64,000 nucleotides of DNA from Parasalinivibrio latis (GTDB lineage Bacteria; Pseudomonadota; Gammaproteobacteria; Enterobacterales; Vibrionaceae): assembly GCF_036825535.1 (NCBI RefSeq), contig NZ_CP098813.1, positions 558,001-622,000 on the forward strand. Direction: 5' to 3'. A model generated the notes under the pieces. It was not told the origin of the DNA and did not search any database. It saw only the letters and a program-made list of their open reading frames with translations. A program made the translations under genes and the position numbers. Positions 44,982 through 54,297 of this stretch are shown piece after piece (the stretch's first letter is position 1; the number at the start of each line of letters is the position of its first letter).

Positions 44982-46721
44982 CTAACGCTCTGGCAAACCA
45001 ATATCTGTAAGCAGTGGAGAATTCCCTATTTTATCAGTCTCAAACAGGACAAGTTCATTCGTTCCCTCATGGATAATCGAAGAGGGTATATAGAGCTTGT
45101 TCTGTGGCCCTATTTCCCAATAGCGTCCAAGGTTGAAGCCATTTACATACGCAACGCCTTTTCCCCAACCGTCTAACTTTAAGAAAAGGTCTTGAATATC
45201 TGAAACATTAAATTCAAATTGGAGATATGCCGGTATATGATTTTTTTCTTGCTCACAATCCACCAATGATGGTAATTCTGTTGGTAGTAAAAAGTGTTCC
45301 CAATTCAGTATCTCTGTTTGCCCGACCCACACAGAACCAATTATACCCTTACGGTCAGCAAGTAGCTTCCCATAATTAATACGGCCTTGGTTTTCGACTA
45401 ATATTGATAGTCTATGGCTATCTTTGCTGATTTTAATTATTGGAGAGACAGGATCATTTCTTTCTGTAACCACAAGTAACTCATCATCCAAAAATATATG
45501 CCCCCTGTCATGAACTTGCACATCTAGTTCATAGGTTCCAGGTGGGAGAACAAGATCTGTTGAATACAACACGTATCCTCGGGAATGTCCCAGCCTTTCC
45601 ATATTTTGTGGAGCGATTGTTTGTATGTGAGATATTCTATTTAATAATGACCCAAATAATGGAAAAGCTGTCATATTTCCAGCATAAATTTCCTGAGGTG
45701 TTACTTCAGGATTGGACAGGGCTTTTGTTTTCGCTCCATGTTTTTTAAGTACCTGTTGAACAGCAAGATATTTTTGAGTGATACGGCCGGCTTCGTCCAA
45801 CGGAGCGTCGTAGTCGTAGCTGGTTGTCGTTGGTTGGTGTTTCCCGGTTTCACTTGAGTTTGCGCCACTCCAAAATTCGAAATTGGTGCCACCATGCGCC
45901 ATATAAATGTTTACGTGACCACCTAAAGTTAAAATTTCATCAAGTGACTCAGCTGAAGAAGAAGCGGAACGAATATGGTGCTCTTCTCCCCAATGGTCAA
46001 ACCAGCCTATCCAGTACTCCATACACATAAATGGACCGTCTTCGTATTTTTGTGTGACGGTGTATGCTTCAGCTGCTTTTGACCCAAAATTTGCGGTTTT
46101 CCAAACGCCATCTAATGTGCCATTTGCCATCATATAATCAGTTGGACCATCACTGGTGAAAAGCAACCCTTCGTAACCCAGACTACGAATTTTGGATTTT
46201 AATTCTCCCAAGTACACTTTATCTTGGCCGTAACTGCCATATTCATTTTCTACCTGAACAGCAATAATAGGTCCTCCATTTTCAGCAGCAAATGGAAGTA
46301 CCCTTGGAAATAAATCAGAAAAATACCTATTGACCGCCCTCATATAACTGTCATTGGCACATCGCAAGTGTAAGTCAGGGTCGTTTAAAAGCCATGCAGG
46401 TAAACCGCCGAACTCCCACTCTGCACAGATGTAAGGACCAGGTCTGAGAATCACATGCAAATCCAAGCGCTGAGCTATCGTTAAAAAGGAAACAATATCA
46501 CCAAGCCCTTCGTACTTGAAAACACCCTCTTCCTCTTCATGTAAATTCCATGGAACATATGTTTCAATACAATTAAGTCCCATTGCTTTTAATTTTTTCA
46601 AACGGTCTTCCCATTGCTTGGGATGCGTTCTAAAATAATGCATTGCCCCCGAGAAAATGCGAAAGGGTTGACCATCCAACAATAATTTATCACCTTGTAT
46701 TGTCAGCATTGATTTTTTCAT
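44982..46721 (-). CDS. Glycoside hydrolase family 35 beta-galactosidase, cytoplasmic
   Basis: A 579-residue enzyme. RPGPYICAEWEFGGLPAWLL is the GH35 signature; the acid/base is Glu 160 in VENEYGS and the nucleophile Glu 235 in CMEYWIGWFDHWG. C-terminal jelly-roll domains follow (about 380-579) with YVNGFNLGRYWEIGPQ. There is no signal peptide, so it works in the cytoplasm on imported galactosides. ATG 46721 follows a GGAG site; the TTG 12 bases upstream is rejected. It is near two sulfatase genes, a dehydrogenase and an importer, which suggests a galactose-containing sulfated substrate (inference). Confidence 0.93.
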   Translation of the reverse strand: MKKSMLTIQGDKLLLDGQPFRIFSGAMHYFRTHPKQWEDRLKKLKAMGLNCIETYVPWNLHEEEEGVFKYEGLGDIVSFLTIAQRLDLHVILRPGPYICAEWEFGGLPAWLLNDPDLHLRCANDSYMRAVNRYFSDLFPRVLPFAAENGGPIIAVQVENEYGSYGQDKVYLGELKSKIRSLGYEGLLFTSDGPTDYMMANGTLDGVWKTANFGSKAAEAYTVTQKYEDGPFMCMEYWIGWFDHWGEEHHIRSASSSAESLDEILTLGGHVNIYMAHGGTNFEFWSGANSSETGKHQPTTTSYDYDAPLDEAGRITQKYLAVQQVLKKHGAKTKALSNPEVTPQEIYAGNMTAFPLFGSLLNRISHIQTIAPQNMERLGHSRGYVLYSTDLVLPPGTYELDVQVHDRGHIFLDDELLVVTERNDPVSPIIKISKDSHRLSILVENQGRINYGKLLADRKGIIGSVWVGQTEILNWEHFLLPTELPSLVDCEQEKNHIPAYLQFEFNVSDIQDLFLKLDGWGKGVAYVNGFNLGRYWEIGPQNKLYIPSSIIHEGTNELVLFETDKIGNSPLLTDIGLPER

Positions 46722-46994
46722 TTCAAGCTCCAAATTTCCATATCAGAAAGGAATTAATCTCATCAAAATCCATATGTTTTTTTTGATCAAATAATACCTG
46801 TATATAAGTCTATCCATACCTACTTACTGGAGGAGATATAATTTGCACTAACTTTGAGTTACAACATCTTGACAATCCACGAATACAACATGATCGTGTT
46901 CTTCAATTTCTGGACCCATTTGTGTGACATCTACTGCACTAAGATTTTCTAACCCTGTTTAATGCAAGCTTATCCGTATTTATCTTCAACAAAT

Positions 46995-48515
46995 CTATGC
47001 ATAGGAAATTCGATTTTTAGACGATTTACCAGTTTCAACTTTCATAGTCAAAATCTTAGCGATAAGTTCAGATTTTTTCGATTGAAGTTCCGGCTGTTCC
47101 CAAAGATTTATTTTTTCCCTTGGATCTGAAGAAAGATCATAAAGTTCACCGAAACTTTCCCACGCATACCATGTGAGCTTCCAGTTGCCCTCAACGACAG
47201 TTTTACATACTAATGAATGCCAATTTTGAATGGTTTCAACGAAAACAGCTCTGTCATCTGTCACCGTTTCAGTGAGAATATCTTTTCCATCGATGTTTTC
47301 GCTGTCACGGGAGAGCCCGGCAGCATTTAAACACACAGGCATTAAGTCAACCATTGAAACCACAGCTTTGCCATTATCTGGTTTAACCGCCATCCCCTTG
47401 GGTGGTTTAATCATTAGCGGAATACGAGCTATTTGATCATAATGAAATGGACCCTTCATCCAAAGTCCATGATCACCCAGTAATTCTCCATGATCAGTCG
47501 TCACAATAATGAGTGTATCATCAAATAAATTCCGAGATTCTAACTCTGCCCATAAACGTTGAAGTTCAGCATCTATGATGCCAACCATTGAATAGTAGTT
47601 AGCTCTTCCTAATGCCGCTGCCGAGTTACTAACCTTTCGAAAATCATAACCTACCCCTTGTCCCGAGATTGGGAATTCAGGTCCAGGGAAACGCGAGCCA
47701 TCAAGTTTTCCTTCCCGGGCCAAATTGAAATGAGGCGGTTTGTCTTCCAATTCTCCTTCTACAAAATCAGGACAGGGAACCCTATCAGGTGTGACCGTAG
47801 GTGAGCAGTCCATCGGTATCGCATGTGGATGATGAGGATCTTGATAACTTACAAACAGGAAAAACGGATCCTCGCTTCCTTCTACATTGTCTAGAAAATC
47901 TAGTGCGCTTTTTGTTGTCCATACTGAATTGTGGTACTCAAGCGGGAGTGTAGACAGGTAGGGTTCTCCTCCAAACTTTTCGTCACTTAACGGTGCGAGA
48001 ACCTTAAATTGTTCGATTTCATTCTCCGTAAAGGTTTCCCGAAGCCATGAACCATAATGTCCTGTCATTCCGGAATTAACGTGTCCTAATGCAAGCCTGA
48101 CATGATCAAACCCATAGTATGGACCAACCCAATCCCCATATCCTTTTTCGAAACCCTCGATCGATTCCTGGCTCATATCCGGTGGTGCCAAATATGCTTC
48201 GAGGTGAGCTTTGCCAATCAGACCTGTTTGGTAACCAGCTTTCCCTAACTGATGTTGAATCATTTCCACGTCATCGCAGGTATTAACCCCAATATTCCAC
48301 ACACTGTGACGGGAAACATATTGACCCGAAAGTAACGATACTCGACTTGGCGTACATACGGCACTTGTACAATATGCACGCTCATATTTGATACCTTCAT
48401 CAGCGATTCGATCAAACCCAGGTGTGCTAACGAAGTCGCTCCCATAGCAACTAAGCGTATCGGTTCGCTGTTGGTCTGTACAAACGATGATGATATTTGG
48501 TCTTTTATTCTTCAT
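46995..48515 (-). CDS. Sulfatase (family S1), cytoplasmic type, first copy
   Basis: A 506-residue sulfatase. CTPSR at 54-58 is the formylglycine motif (Cys 54 is the residue converted). TDQQRTDTLSCYG near the N-terminus supplies metal ligands. TDHGELLGDHGLW is the conserved later metal-binding box. In place of the usual GKWHL, GKAHLE is found. No signal peptide is seen, so desulfation would take place in the cytoplasm. ATG 48515 has AGGTGG 6 bases upstream. No maturation enzyme (FGE or anSME) is encoded in the window, so it must be elsewhere in the genome. The sulfated sugar is unknown. Confidence 0.93.
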   Translation of the reverse strand: MKNKRPNIIIVCTDQQRTDTLSCYGSDFVSTPGFDRIADEGIKYERAYCTSAVCTPSRVSLLSGQYVSRHSVWNIGVNTCDDVEMIQHQLGKAGYQTGLIGKAHLEAYLAPPDMSQESIEGFEKGYGDWVGPYYGFDHVRLALGHVNSGMTGHYGSWLRETFTENEIEQFKVLAPLSDEKFGGEPYLSTLPLEYHNSVWTTKSALDFLDNVEGSEDPFFLFVSYQDPHHPHAIPMDCSPTVTPDRVPCPDFVEGELEDKPPHFNLAREGKLDGSRFPGPEFPISGQGVGYDFRKVSNSAAALGRANYYSMVGIIDAELQRLWAELESRNLFDDTLIIVTTDHGELLGDHGLWMKGPFHYDQIARIPLMIKPPKGMAVKPDNGKAVVSMVDLMPVCLNAAGLSRDSENIDGKDILTETVTDDRAVFVETIQNWHSLVCKTVVEGNWKLTWYAWESFGELYDLSSDPREKINLWEQPELQSKKSELIAKILTMKVETGKSSKNRISYA

Positions 48516-49084
48516 TTCATTCCACCTAAAGTATTCCTTTAACAATCATAGTTAAAATATTGGAATTGGATCAGGAGAAGCTCAGGAGTAAAAATTACTT
48601 TTCTATATGCCTTATGACGTCACAGTCTGAAATTTAAAAAAGTTAAACATTATATTTTAGACCTATCTTTCCGAGAAGGTTCACTGAAGAAATTGTTTAC
48701 GCCAATAAGGAAACGCATTACCCCAGGGAAACATTTATGCCTTTATTCAAGACGAAGTTTCTCAGGTGTAAGAGGCGCGCAAGTTACTTATTCCATCACG
48801 TAGAACAACCATTTAAAACACAGAGACTCTCATTCCAACATTGTGTTCATCATAGTTTAATCGACAATGTAAAACACTAAAATTTCGATCAATAACCATT
48901 ATATTTCAAAGCATGATTTTCCCTAGAACTCATATCAACACCATTAAATATCTCAATGAAACAACACAATTTCAAGGGCTGAACAAATACGATTATTACT
49001 TTGATGCCCAACAATTCACAACAAAATGAAAGTACATAAAATTGTGCATTTATTGCACCTATATGCATTCACTTCCAAGCAAAA

Positions 49085-49098
49085 TGGAACCGTTTACA
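49085..49098 (+). promoter_or_regulatory. LacI-type operator-like site 1
   Basis: TGGAACCGTTTACA shares 12 of 14 bases with the site 80 bases downstream. The CGTTTAC core is common in LacI/GalR-family operators. A LacI regulator is encoded in this island. Confidence 0.3.
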
Positions 49099-49164
49099 CT
49101 AACATGTCATATTAGTCATTGAATATTAGATAGAATTGCTTATTAAAACCCTTATTAATCGACA

Positions 49165-49178
49165 TGGTAACGTTTACA
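49165..49178 (+). promoter_or_regulatory. LacI-type operator-like site 2
   Basis: TGGTAACGTTTACA, related to the sites at 49085 and (inverted) 49203. Confidence 0.35.
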
Positions 49179-49202
49179 TTTACAGGCAAACAAATAATCA
49201 TA

Positions 49203-49216
49203 ACGAAACGTAACCA
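49203..49216 (-). promoter_or_regulatory. LacI-type operator-like site 3
   Basis: Read on the minus strand this is TGGTTACGTTTCGT, matching site 2 at 10 of 14 positions in inverted orientation. Confidence 0.25.
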
Positions 49217-49870
49217 ATAATTTATAAACCTTCACCTTTCGATATCCACTATTTCATCACACATATAAAGTTTTAGAACTGTGACCCACACTTTATTTTT
49301 TAATGTGCGCAGCGTACAAAAGCCCAAAATACAATTTGTATGGAACGGTATTTTTTACTAAAGGAACTTACGAAAACACCAATTCTGGAAAATGATAATT
49401 ATTTTGTATATCACTGTATTTCAAGAACATTTTCGCATGCCATTTAGAAATAAAACCGACAGATTTCGTTTGGTAGAAGCCTGGTTTATCACTCGGCAAA
49501 GCACTGACATTGTTAAGCTGAAATGTCGTTTATTTAATCTCACAGAAGTAACAGTAAACCGGCCGGAAGATTAAGAACCTTTTAGCATATAAAAATCTTA
49601 AGGGGGTATAAATATAAAGACATCACTGTCATAATATTTTCTCACTTTTATATTGTAATACAAATAATAATCAAATCATCTTTAAAATTTAACCCATTCT
49701 ATTCTGATAAGCTATAAAGCCATCACATGATGTCCAGATATACATTCAAAACATTAATTGCCATTCAATTATGTGACTTGTGCCTCTTTTATTGACATTT
49801 TAAACATATTCATTATTTCGTATATTATGAAAACAGTCTTCATAAGTAATTAATGAAAGGAAACATTCAA

Positions 49871-51013
49871 ATGCGAGTAGCTATTGCTGGTGTTGGAGCC
49901 AGAATTAAACATGTTGTCAGTGAGTTCAATAAACAAATTCCAGAAATGGAATACGTGGGTTATTTTGATCCAATGGAAGTGTCTTTTGATGAACTGACTT
50001 CTAAGCCTGTACCACGATTCAATTCTGTCGAGGAAATGCTTGCTGAATCAAAACCCGACTTATTTTTTATTGGTTCACCAAATAATTATCATTTGGAGCA
50101 GATTAAAGCGGGCCTAGAAGCAAATGTTAAAATCTTTACAGAAAAACCCGTTGTTACTTCGTTAGCACAGACATGGGAACTTGCTGAACTTTTACACAAG
50201 TACGGTACCAGCAATGTGATGGTTGGACTTGTATTAAGGTACTCCCAAAATATGGTTGATTTACGTAAAGCCATTGAAAGTAATCAACTGGGACAAATTG
50301 CTTCACTTGAAGCAAGTGAACATATTGCTCCTTATCACGGAGCCTTCTTTATGCGGGACTGGAGACGAAAAGTTTCAAACTCGGGAGGCTTTTTACTTGA
50401 AAAATGCTGTCATGACTTAGATGTGTACAATATGCTTGTTAACAGTCGCCCCATCAGGGTTGCAAGTTTTGGAGGAAGGCGTTCATTTCTGCCAGAACTC
50501 GCTCCTAAAGCTGGAGAACCTACCGAGGCCTACTATGAAAAACTTTCCATTTGGGATAGTGCAGAGGATCCTTTCAATAGCGATGCTGACATCATTGATT
50601 TTCAGACTGCAATCGTCGAATACCAATCAGGCGCCAGCCTTTCTTTCCATACAAACCTGAATGCCCCGGATGAACACAGACGCTTCTGTATTTTTGGTTC
50701 TAATGGCATGGCTGAAGGAGATTTTCACCGTGGCTTTTTGAAGATTACAGACGCTCGTACAAACGTTACATTGGTCGACAAAACATATTCACATACAGGC
50801 GGCGAGGGCGTTGGACATTACGGTGCCGATACTGAAATGGCTCGAGGCATTGCCCGTTACCTCAAAAATGAAGCCAATTGTCTACCTGTTTCTATTGTTG
50901 ATGCACTTGAAGCAGGCATTCTAGCCCTATCCATTGATGAAGCCCGCACTACTGGTAAAGTCATAGACTTGAAACCGCTTTGGGAAAAATTCGACAGTTA
51001 CAACCTGGCTTAA
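49871..51013 (+). CDS. Gfo/Idh/MocA family NAD(P)-dependent oxidoreductase
   Basis: A 380-residue enzyme with an N-terminal Rossmann fold (AIAGVGARIKHV) and the family hallmark EKP in TEKPVVTS (about residue 90). The C-terminal domain carries the catalytic Lys/His region; GGFLLEKCCHDLDVYN resembles the conserved His-containing helix. These enzymes oxidise or rearrange sugars (inositol, glucose, N-acetylhexosamines). Two starts are possible; ATG 49871 is preferred because AAGGA lies 10 bases upstream, whereas ATG 49853 has none. It sits between the sulfatase and the ABC importer, on the opposite strand to both, so it may process the monosaccharide released by them. Confidence 0.87.
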   Translation: MRVAIAGVGARIKHVVSEFNKQIPEMEYVGYFDPMEVSFDELTSKPVPRFNSVEEMLAESKPDLFFIGSPNNYHLEQIKAGLEANVKIFTEKPVVTSLAQTWELAELLHKYGTSNVMVGLVLRYSQNMVDLRKAIESNQLGQIASLEASEHIAPYHGAFFMRDWRRKVSNSGGFLLEKCCHDLDVYNMLVNSRPIRVASFGGRRSFLPELAPKAGEPTEAYYEKLSIWDSAEDPFNSDADIIDFQTAIVEYQSGASLSFHTNLNAPDEHRRFCIFGSNGMAEGDFHRGFLKITDARTNVTLVDKTYSHTGGEGVGHYGADTEMARGIARYLKNEANCLPVSIVDALEAGILALSIDEARTTGKVIDLKPLWEKFDSYNLA

Positions 51014-51020
51014 GTAACAG

Positions 51021-51045
51021 ACCGCCTTCCTTGAAGGCGGTTTTT
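51021..51045 (+). terminator. Terminator of the Gfo/Idh/MocA gene
   Basis: A perfect 9-bp stem ACCGCCTTC/GAAGGCGGT with a 3-base loop, followed by TTTTT, 7 bases after the stop codon. Confidence 0.93.
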
Positions 51046-51297
51046 AACCTCTGGTTTTACCAAAAACTATTTACGAAAATCCTCTACCCTCTCCGTCGCT
51101 AAAAAGCACTTAGATACATATTTATCTTAGAGATCAGAATTCAAAAGCTTAGGAATAGGGACTGTACTTTTTCCCATTACATCGTGGTTGCACCAATCCC
51201 TTTCCCCACTCCATTATTGAAAAAGTTCACTACTCAGTGAGCGAAAATTCAAATCTTTATGAAATTCCGTCATCGATAAAACTATCAGGCCTTAAAC

Positions 51298-52302
51298 CTA
51301 ATTTGGTATACGTTTTCCATCGAGGTCAAAGCAATAATAAAGATTATCTTTAGGCTTTATACGAACAACGTCTCCAATCAAATGGTTCACATGGCCTTCC
51401 TCACGAATAACCCAAGGTTCATCAGAGTTATTACTCACATAGACATGAGTATCTGCGCCCAAGAATTCACAGTGAGTTACTGTCCCTTCCCAACAACCAT
51501 CCGCAGAAATCACCATATGTTCCGGGCGAACACCTACCGTTTTTGCACCATATCGAGCTGCATCTAAACCTGTCACCAAATTCATCTTTGGCGAACCAAT
51601 AAATTGCGCGACAAAGAGATTATCGGGACGATCATAAAGCTCTTTGGGTGCACCAACCTGTTCAATCACTCCGTCACGCAAAACAACAATACGATCCGCC
51701 ATCGTCATCGCTTCATGCTGGTCATGCGTAACATATATCATCGTTGTATCTGGCAGATCTTTCTTCAGCTTAACTAACTCCATCCGCATATGGACCCTTA
51801 ATGCAGCATCAAGGTTAGAAAGCGGCTCATCGAACAGGAAAACTCGAGGGTTACGCAATATTGCGCGGCCAATGGCTACACGCTGACGTTGGCCTCCTGA
51901 CAGTGCTCGCGGTAAACGGTCCAAGTAGGGAGTCAGTTCCAACATTTGGCCAACTTCTTCAACCTTGGCACGTATCTCGTCTTTGGGTAAACGCTTCAGT
52001 TTGAGTGAGTATCCCATGTTTTCCGCTACTGTCATGTGCGGATAAAGTGCGTAGGACTGAAATACCATGGCGATATTCCGGGCACTTGGTTCAATATCGT
52101 CAATGCGGTTTCCATCCATATGAATGCTGCCCGAAGAAATATCCTCGAGCCCACAGATTGAACGGAGCAAAGTCGATTTTCCGCACCCGGAAGGACCGAC
52201 AAAAACCACAAACTCACCACTACTTATTTCCAGGTCCACATCATGCAGAACCTGCAGGCTTCCATACGATTTGGATACACCTGCTACTTTTAACTCAGCC
52301 AT
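51298..52302 (-). CDS. Sugar ABC transporter ATP-binding protein (MalK/UgpC type)
   Basis: A 334-residue ATPase. Walker A is GPSGCGKST (36-44), the ABC signature is LSGGQRQRVAIGRA and Walker B is VFLFDEP, followed by the D-loop. A C-terminal OB-like regulatory domain (about 235-334, with VGVRPEHM) is typical of MalK-like carbohydrate importers and may contact regulators. It is the last gene of the operon SBP-permease-permease-652aa-ATPase, with 36 bases before it. It would energise import of the sugar bound by the 56120-57406 protein. Confidence 0.93.
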   Translation of the reverse strand: MAELKVAGVSKSYGSLQVLHDVDLEISSGEFVVFVGPSGCGKSTLLRSICGLEDISSGSIHMDGNRIDDIEPSARNIAMVFQSYALYPHMTVAENMGYSLKLKRLPKDEIRAKVEEVGQMLELTPYLDRLPRALSGGQRQRVAIGRAILRNPRVFLFDEPLSNLDAALRVHMRMELVKLKKDLPDTTMIYVTHDQHEAMTMADRIVVLRDGVIEQVGAPKELYDRPDNLFVAQFIGSPKMNLVTGLDAARYGAKTVGVRPEHMVISADGCWEGTVTHCEFLGADTHVYVSNNSDEPWVIREEGHVNHLIGDVVRIKPKDNLYYCFDLDGKRIPN

Positions 52303-52338
52303 ATTTTTTCCTTGCTATTTTATAGGCGCTACCAGCAT

Positions 52339-54297
52339 TCAATTAAGATCAGCTTCGCTTCGCAGCCAAAGCGTCAGCACCCAGTCCTGATCATTTGCGA
52401 GAGAATCGACATGATGTGCAGGAACGCCGTCAATCGCAGTAGGAAAGACGAACGCGGCACTCGCGGTGCCATCGCTATCAAAGTCGACAAGATTGGCGCG
52501 AAATATTGACTGCGCAATTTGCTTGGTTTCTTCGCAAGCAAAATCGGCAGGCAAATCATTTAACGCTACCGCCGTCAACACACTCCAGTAATGCGGGAAT
52601 GTGTCACCCCATTGCCTGTTGCGACCGAAGAAATAACCATCCCAATGTCGAATGGCAATATTGTGCAATCGGACGTGCGGCTGTGGCCCACTAAAGGCTT
52701 TAAGCCACTTCAAGGCGGTAGCTATTGCAGTTTGATAACCTCTTTCAGGCCAGATCTGAGAGGCAATTGCTAGTGCAGAAACAAGCGGGGCAACCATTGA
52801 TTGCTCGTAATTCACTTCATGGCCGGGAAGATCCATCCCGATATTCTGAAAATGGTCAGCCTGATCACGAAGTCCCTTTAAAAGCACTGCTGCCCGGCCT
52901 GCTTGATCATCATTAAGAAGCAATTCGACAACGCTTAATACAGCGTGAGAATGCCCAATTGAAAGGTGCTCGGTCGCGCCCAGCTCGTAGGAACGCTCCA
53001 GTAAACGCGCAGCTAGTTCCAGGTCATTCAAATCCCCGAATAGACGGTACTGATCTGCAAAGAAATGTGCCATCCAAGGGAAATTGTAGAGCCGCGGTTT
53101 TTCAACGGTCGTATCGCTGCCCCAGCGCACGGTTGCCGAATCATCAATCAATCGTTTCCGGGCAAACTCAGCCCATCCACATAAAGCGGAGTCGATTTTT
53201 TCGGCGTCCCCCCAGCCCCTAAACCTCGCCTGTTGCAACAATGAGGGCATTGATAGCCTTTCCGCACCATCCGACCAATCAGCCCATCCAGCACCAGTCT
53301 GGGTGAGGCCAGTTTGGGTGTCACATGGCACAAATGCATAGCAGTCCGGTTCAGGGCGTTCGGTCGGTCTTTGTCTGTCGAGGATGTATTTGACCCGACT
53401 TTCCACGAGGTTACGCGGTGTGTCGTGGAATAGGACTGCCGTTCGGCTCTCTTCATTGATATCCACCATACTAATGCCATGGCGAGTACCACTTAAGTTT
53501 ATGGCATCAGCACCATTTCGCATCACTATTTGTTCACCAAGGGGCGCAGCAAAACGATCAAACTGAACAGGTGGATCTGTATCGGCTAAAAAAGCTGCCG
53601 AATCAGAATAGAATCGAGATTCAAGTTTAAGTTCGTAAGTCTCACCGGGCGCTATCGAAAGCTTCGGTTGTCCACCAAACGCATTCGGATTCCTGGCATG
53701 GTCAGTCGGATGGAGCATGATGTGACCGCGGATATTCGAAAAAAGTGCAGAATTACGGGATTCAACCGAATACCCCCAAAGCGCACCTCCTCGTGTTACC
53801 GTACCAAGGACAGGCCCCTCTCCGGACATCGGCTGAGCCAAGAGCCAGGACCATTTTCCTCCAGTCCATACATGCGCATGGCACGCCCCTTCAAGAGACT
53901 GTTTGGCAGAAGGATAGATATCGCGAATTGGTGCTGAAATCGCAAGAGACGTAACAACCAACTCCTCTGCGGAGATATTTTTCCAACGATAGACTTCGGT
54001 AAAAACATCCCCCCCCTCACGCGTAACGTCCAAGCCAAGAATCCCTTCAATGGGCTTATACGAAAGGACTACGCCGTTTGGGATGATCCGTCTCGCCAAG
54101 GGGTGACACCATCTACCTGAGCCCTGATCCGTGATTGCAAAACCTGATCCCCAGCGGTATTCAGAGGTGTGCCATTTCTCACTGTTTTCATCTAACAGAT
54201 AATTGCGACTTTTAGCGTTAATTTGGGTAAAGCTTTCAACTGTACCGTCATCATGAAGGTTAGCTATTCCGTCTGAAAACAATATAGAACGCGTCAT
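52339..54297 (-). CDS. Uncharacterised 652-residue protein, possible (alpha/alpha)6-barrel glycosidase
   Basis: I do not recognise an assigned family. Residues 1-300 look beta-rich (a super-sandwich-like domain), and about 310-640 appear to be a helical barrel, with segments such as RLYNFPWMAHFFADQYRLFG, HEVNYEQSMVAPLV and FGRNRQWGDTFPHYW that recall six-hairpin glycosidases (GH88/GH105-like layout). There is no signal peptide. Its start overlaps the upstream permease gene by 4 bases (ATGA), and it lies inside an ABC sugar-importer operon, so it probably acts on the imported sugar in the cytoplasm. No catalytic residues can be assigned with confidence. A new glycoside hydrolase or lyase family is possible. 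Confidence 0.6.
   Translation of the reverse strand: MTRSILFSDGIANLHDDGTVESFTQINAKSRNYLLDENSEKWHTSEYRWGSGFAITDQGSGRWCHPLARRIIPNGVVLSYKPIEGILGLDVTREGGDVFTEVYRWKNISAEELVVTSLAISAPIRDIYPSAKQSLEGACHAHVWTGGKWSWLLAQPMSGEGPVLGTVTRGGALWGYSVESRNSALFSNIRGHIMLHPTDHARNPNAFGGQPKLSIAPGETYELKLESRFYSDSAAFLADTDPPVQFDRFAAPLGEQIVMRNGADAINLSGTRHGISMVDINEESRTAVLFHDTPRNLVESRVKYILDRQRPTERPEPDCYAFVPCDTQTGLTQTGAGWADWSDGAERLSMPSLLQQARFRGWGDAEKIDSALCGWAEFARKRLIDDSATVRWGSDTTVEKPRLYNFPWMAHFFADQYRLFGDLNDLELAARLLERSYELGATEHLSIGHSHAVLSVVELLLNDDQAGRAAVLLKGLRDQADHFQNIGMDLPGHEVNYEQSMVAPLVSALAIASQIWPERGYQTAIATALKWLKAFSGPQPHVRLHNIAIRHWDGYFFGRNRQWGDTFPHYWSVLTAVALNDLPADFACEETKQIAQSIFRANLVDFDSDGTASAAFVFPTAIDGVPAHHVDSLANDQDWVLTLWLRSEADLN

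Larger units (their letters stand above)
48516..49870. other. Long AT-rich regulatory gap between sulfatase and dehydrogenase genes
   Basis: About 1355 bases without a gene I can support, between divergent genes. It contains three related LacI-type motifs at 49085, 49165 and 49203 (listed separately). A short open frame at 49392-49574 has no ribosome site and no family resemblance. The length is unusual and could hold degraded DNA or distant regulatory sites. Confidence 0.55.

Noticed and set aside
49392..49574. 60-codon open frame in the long AT-rich gap
   Set aside because: No ribosome site and no resemblance to a family; expected by chance.
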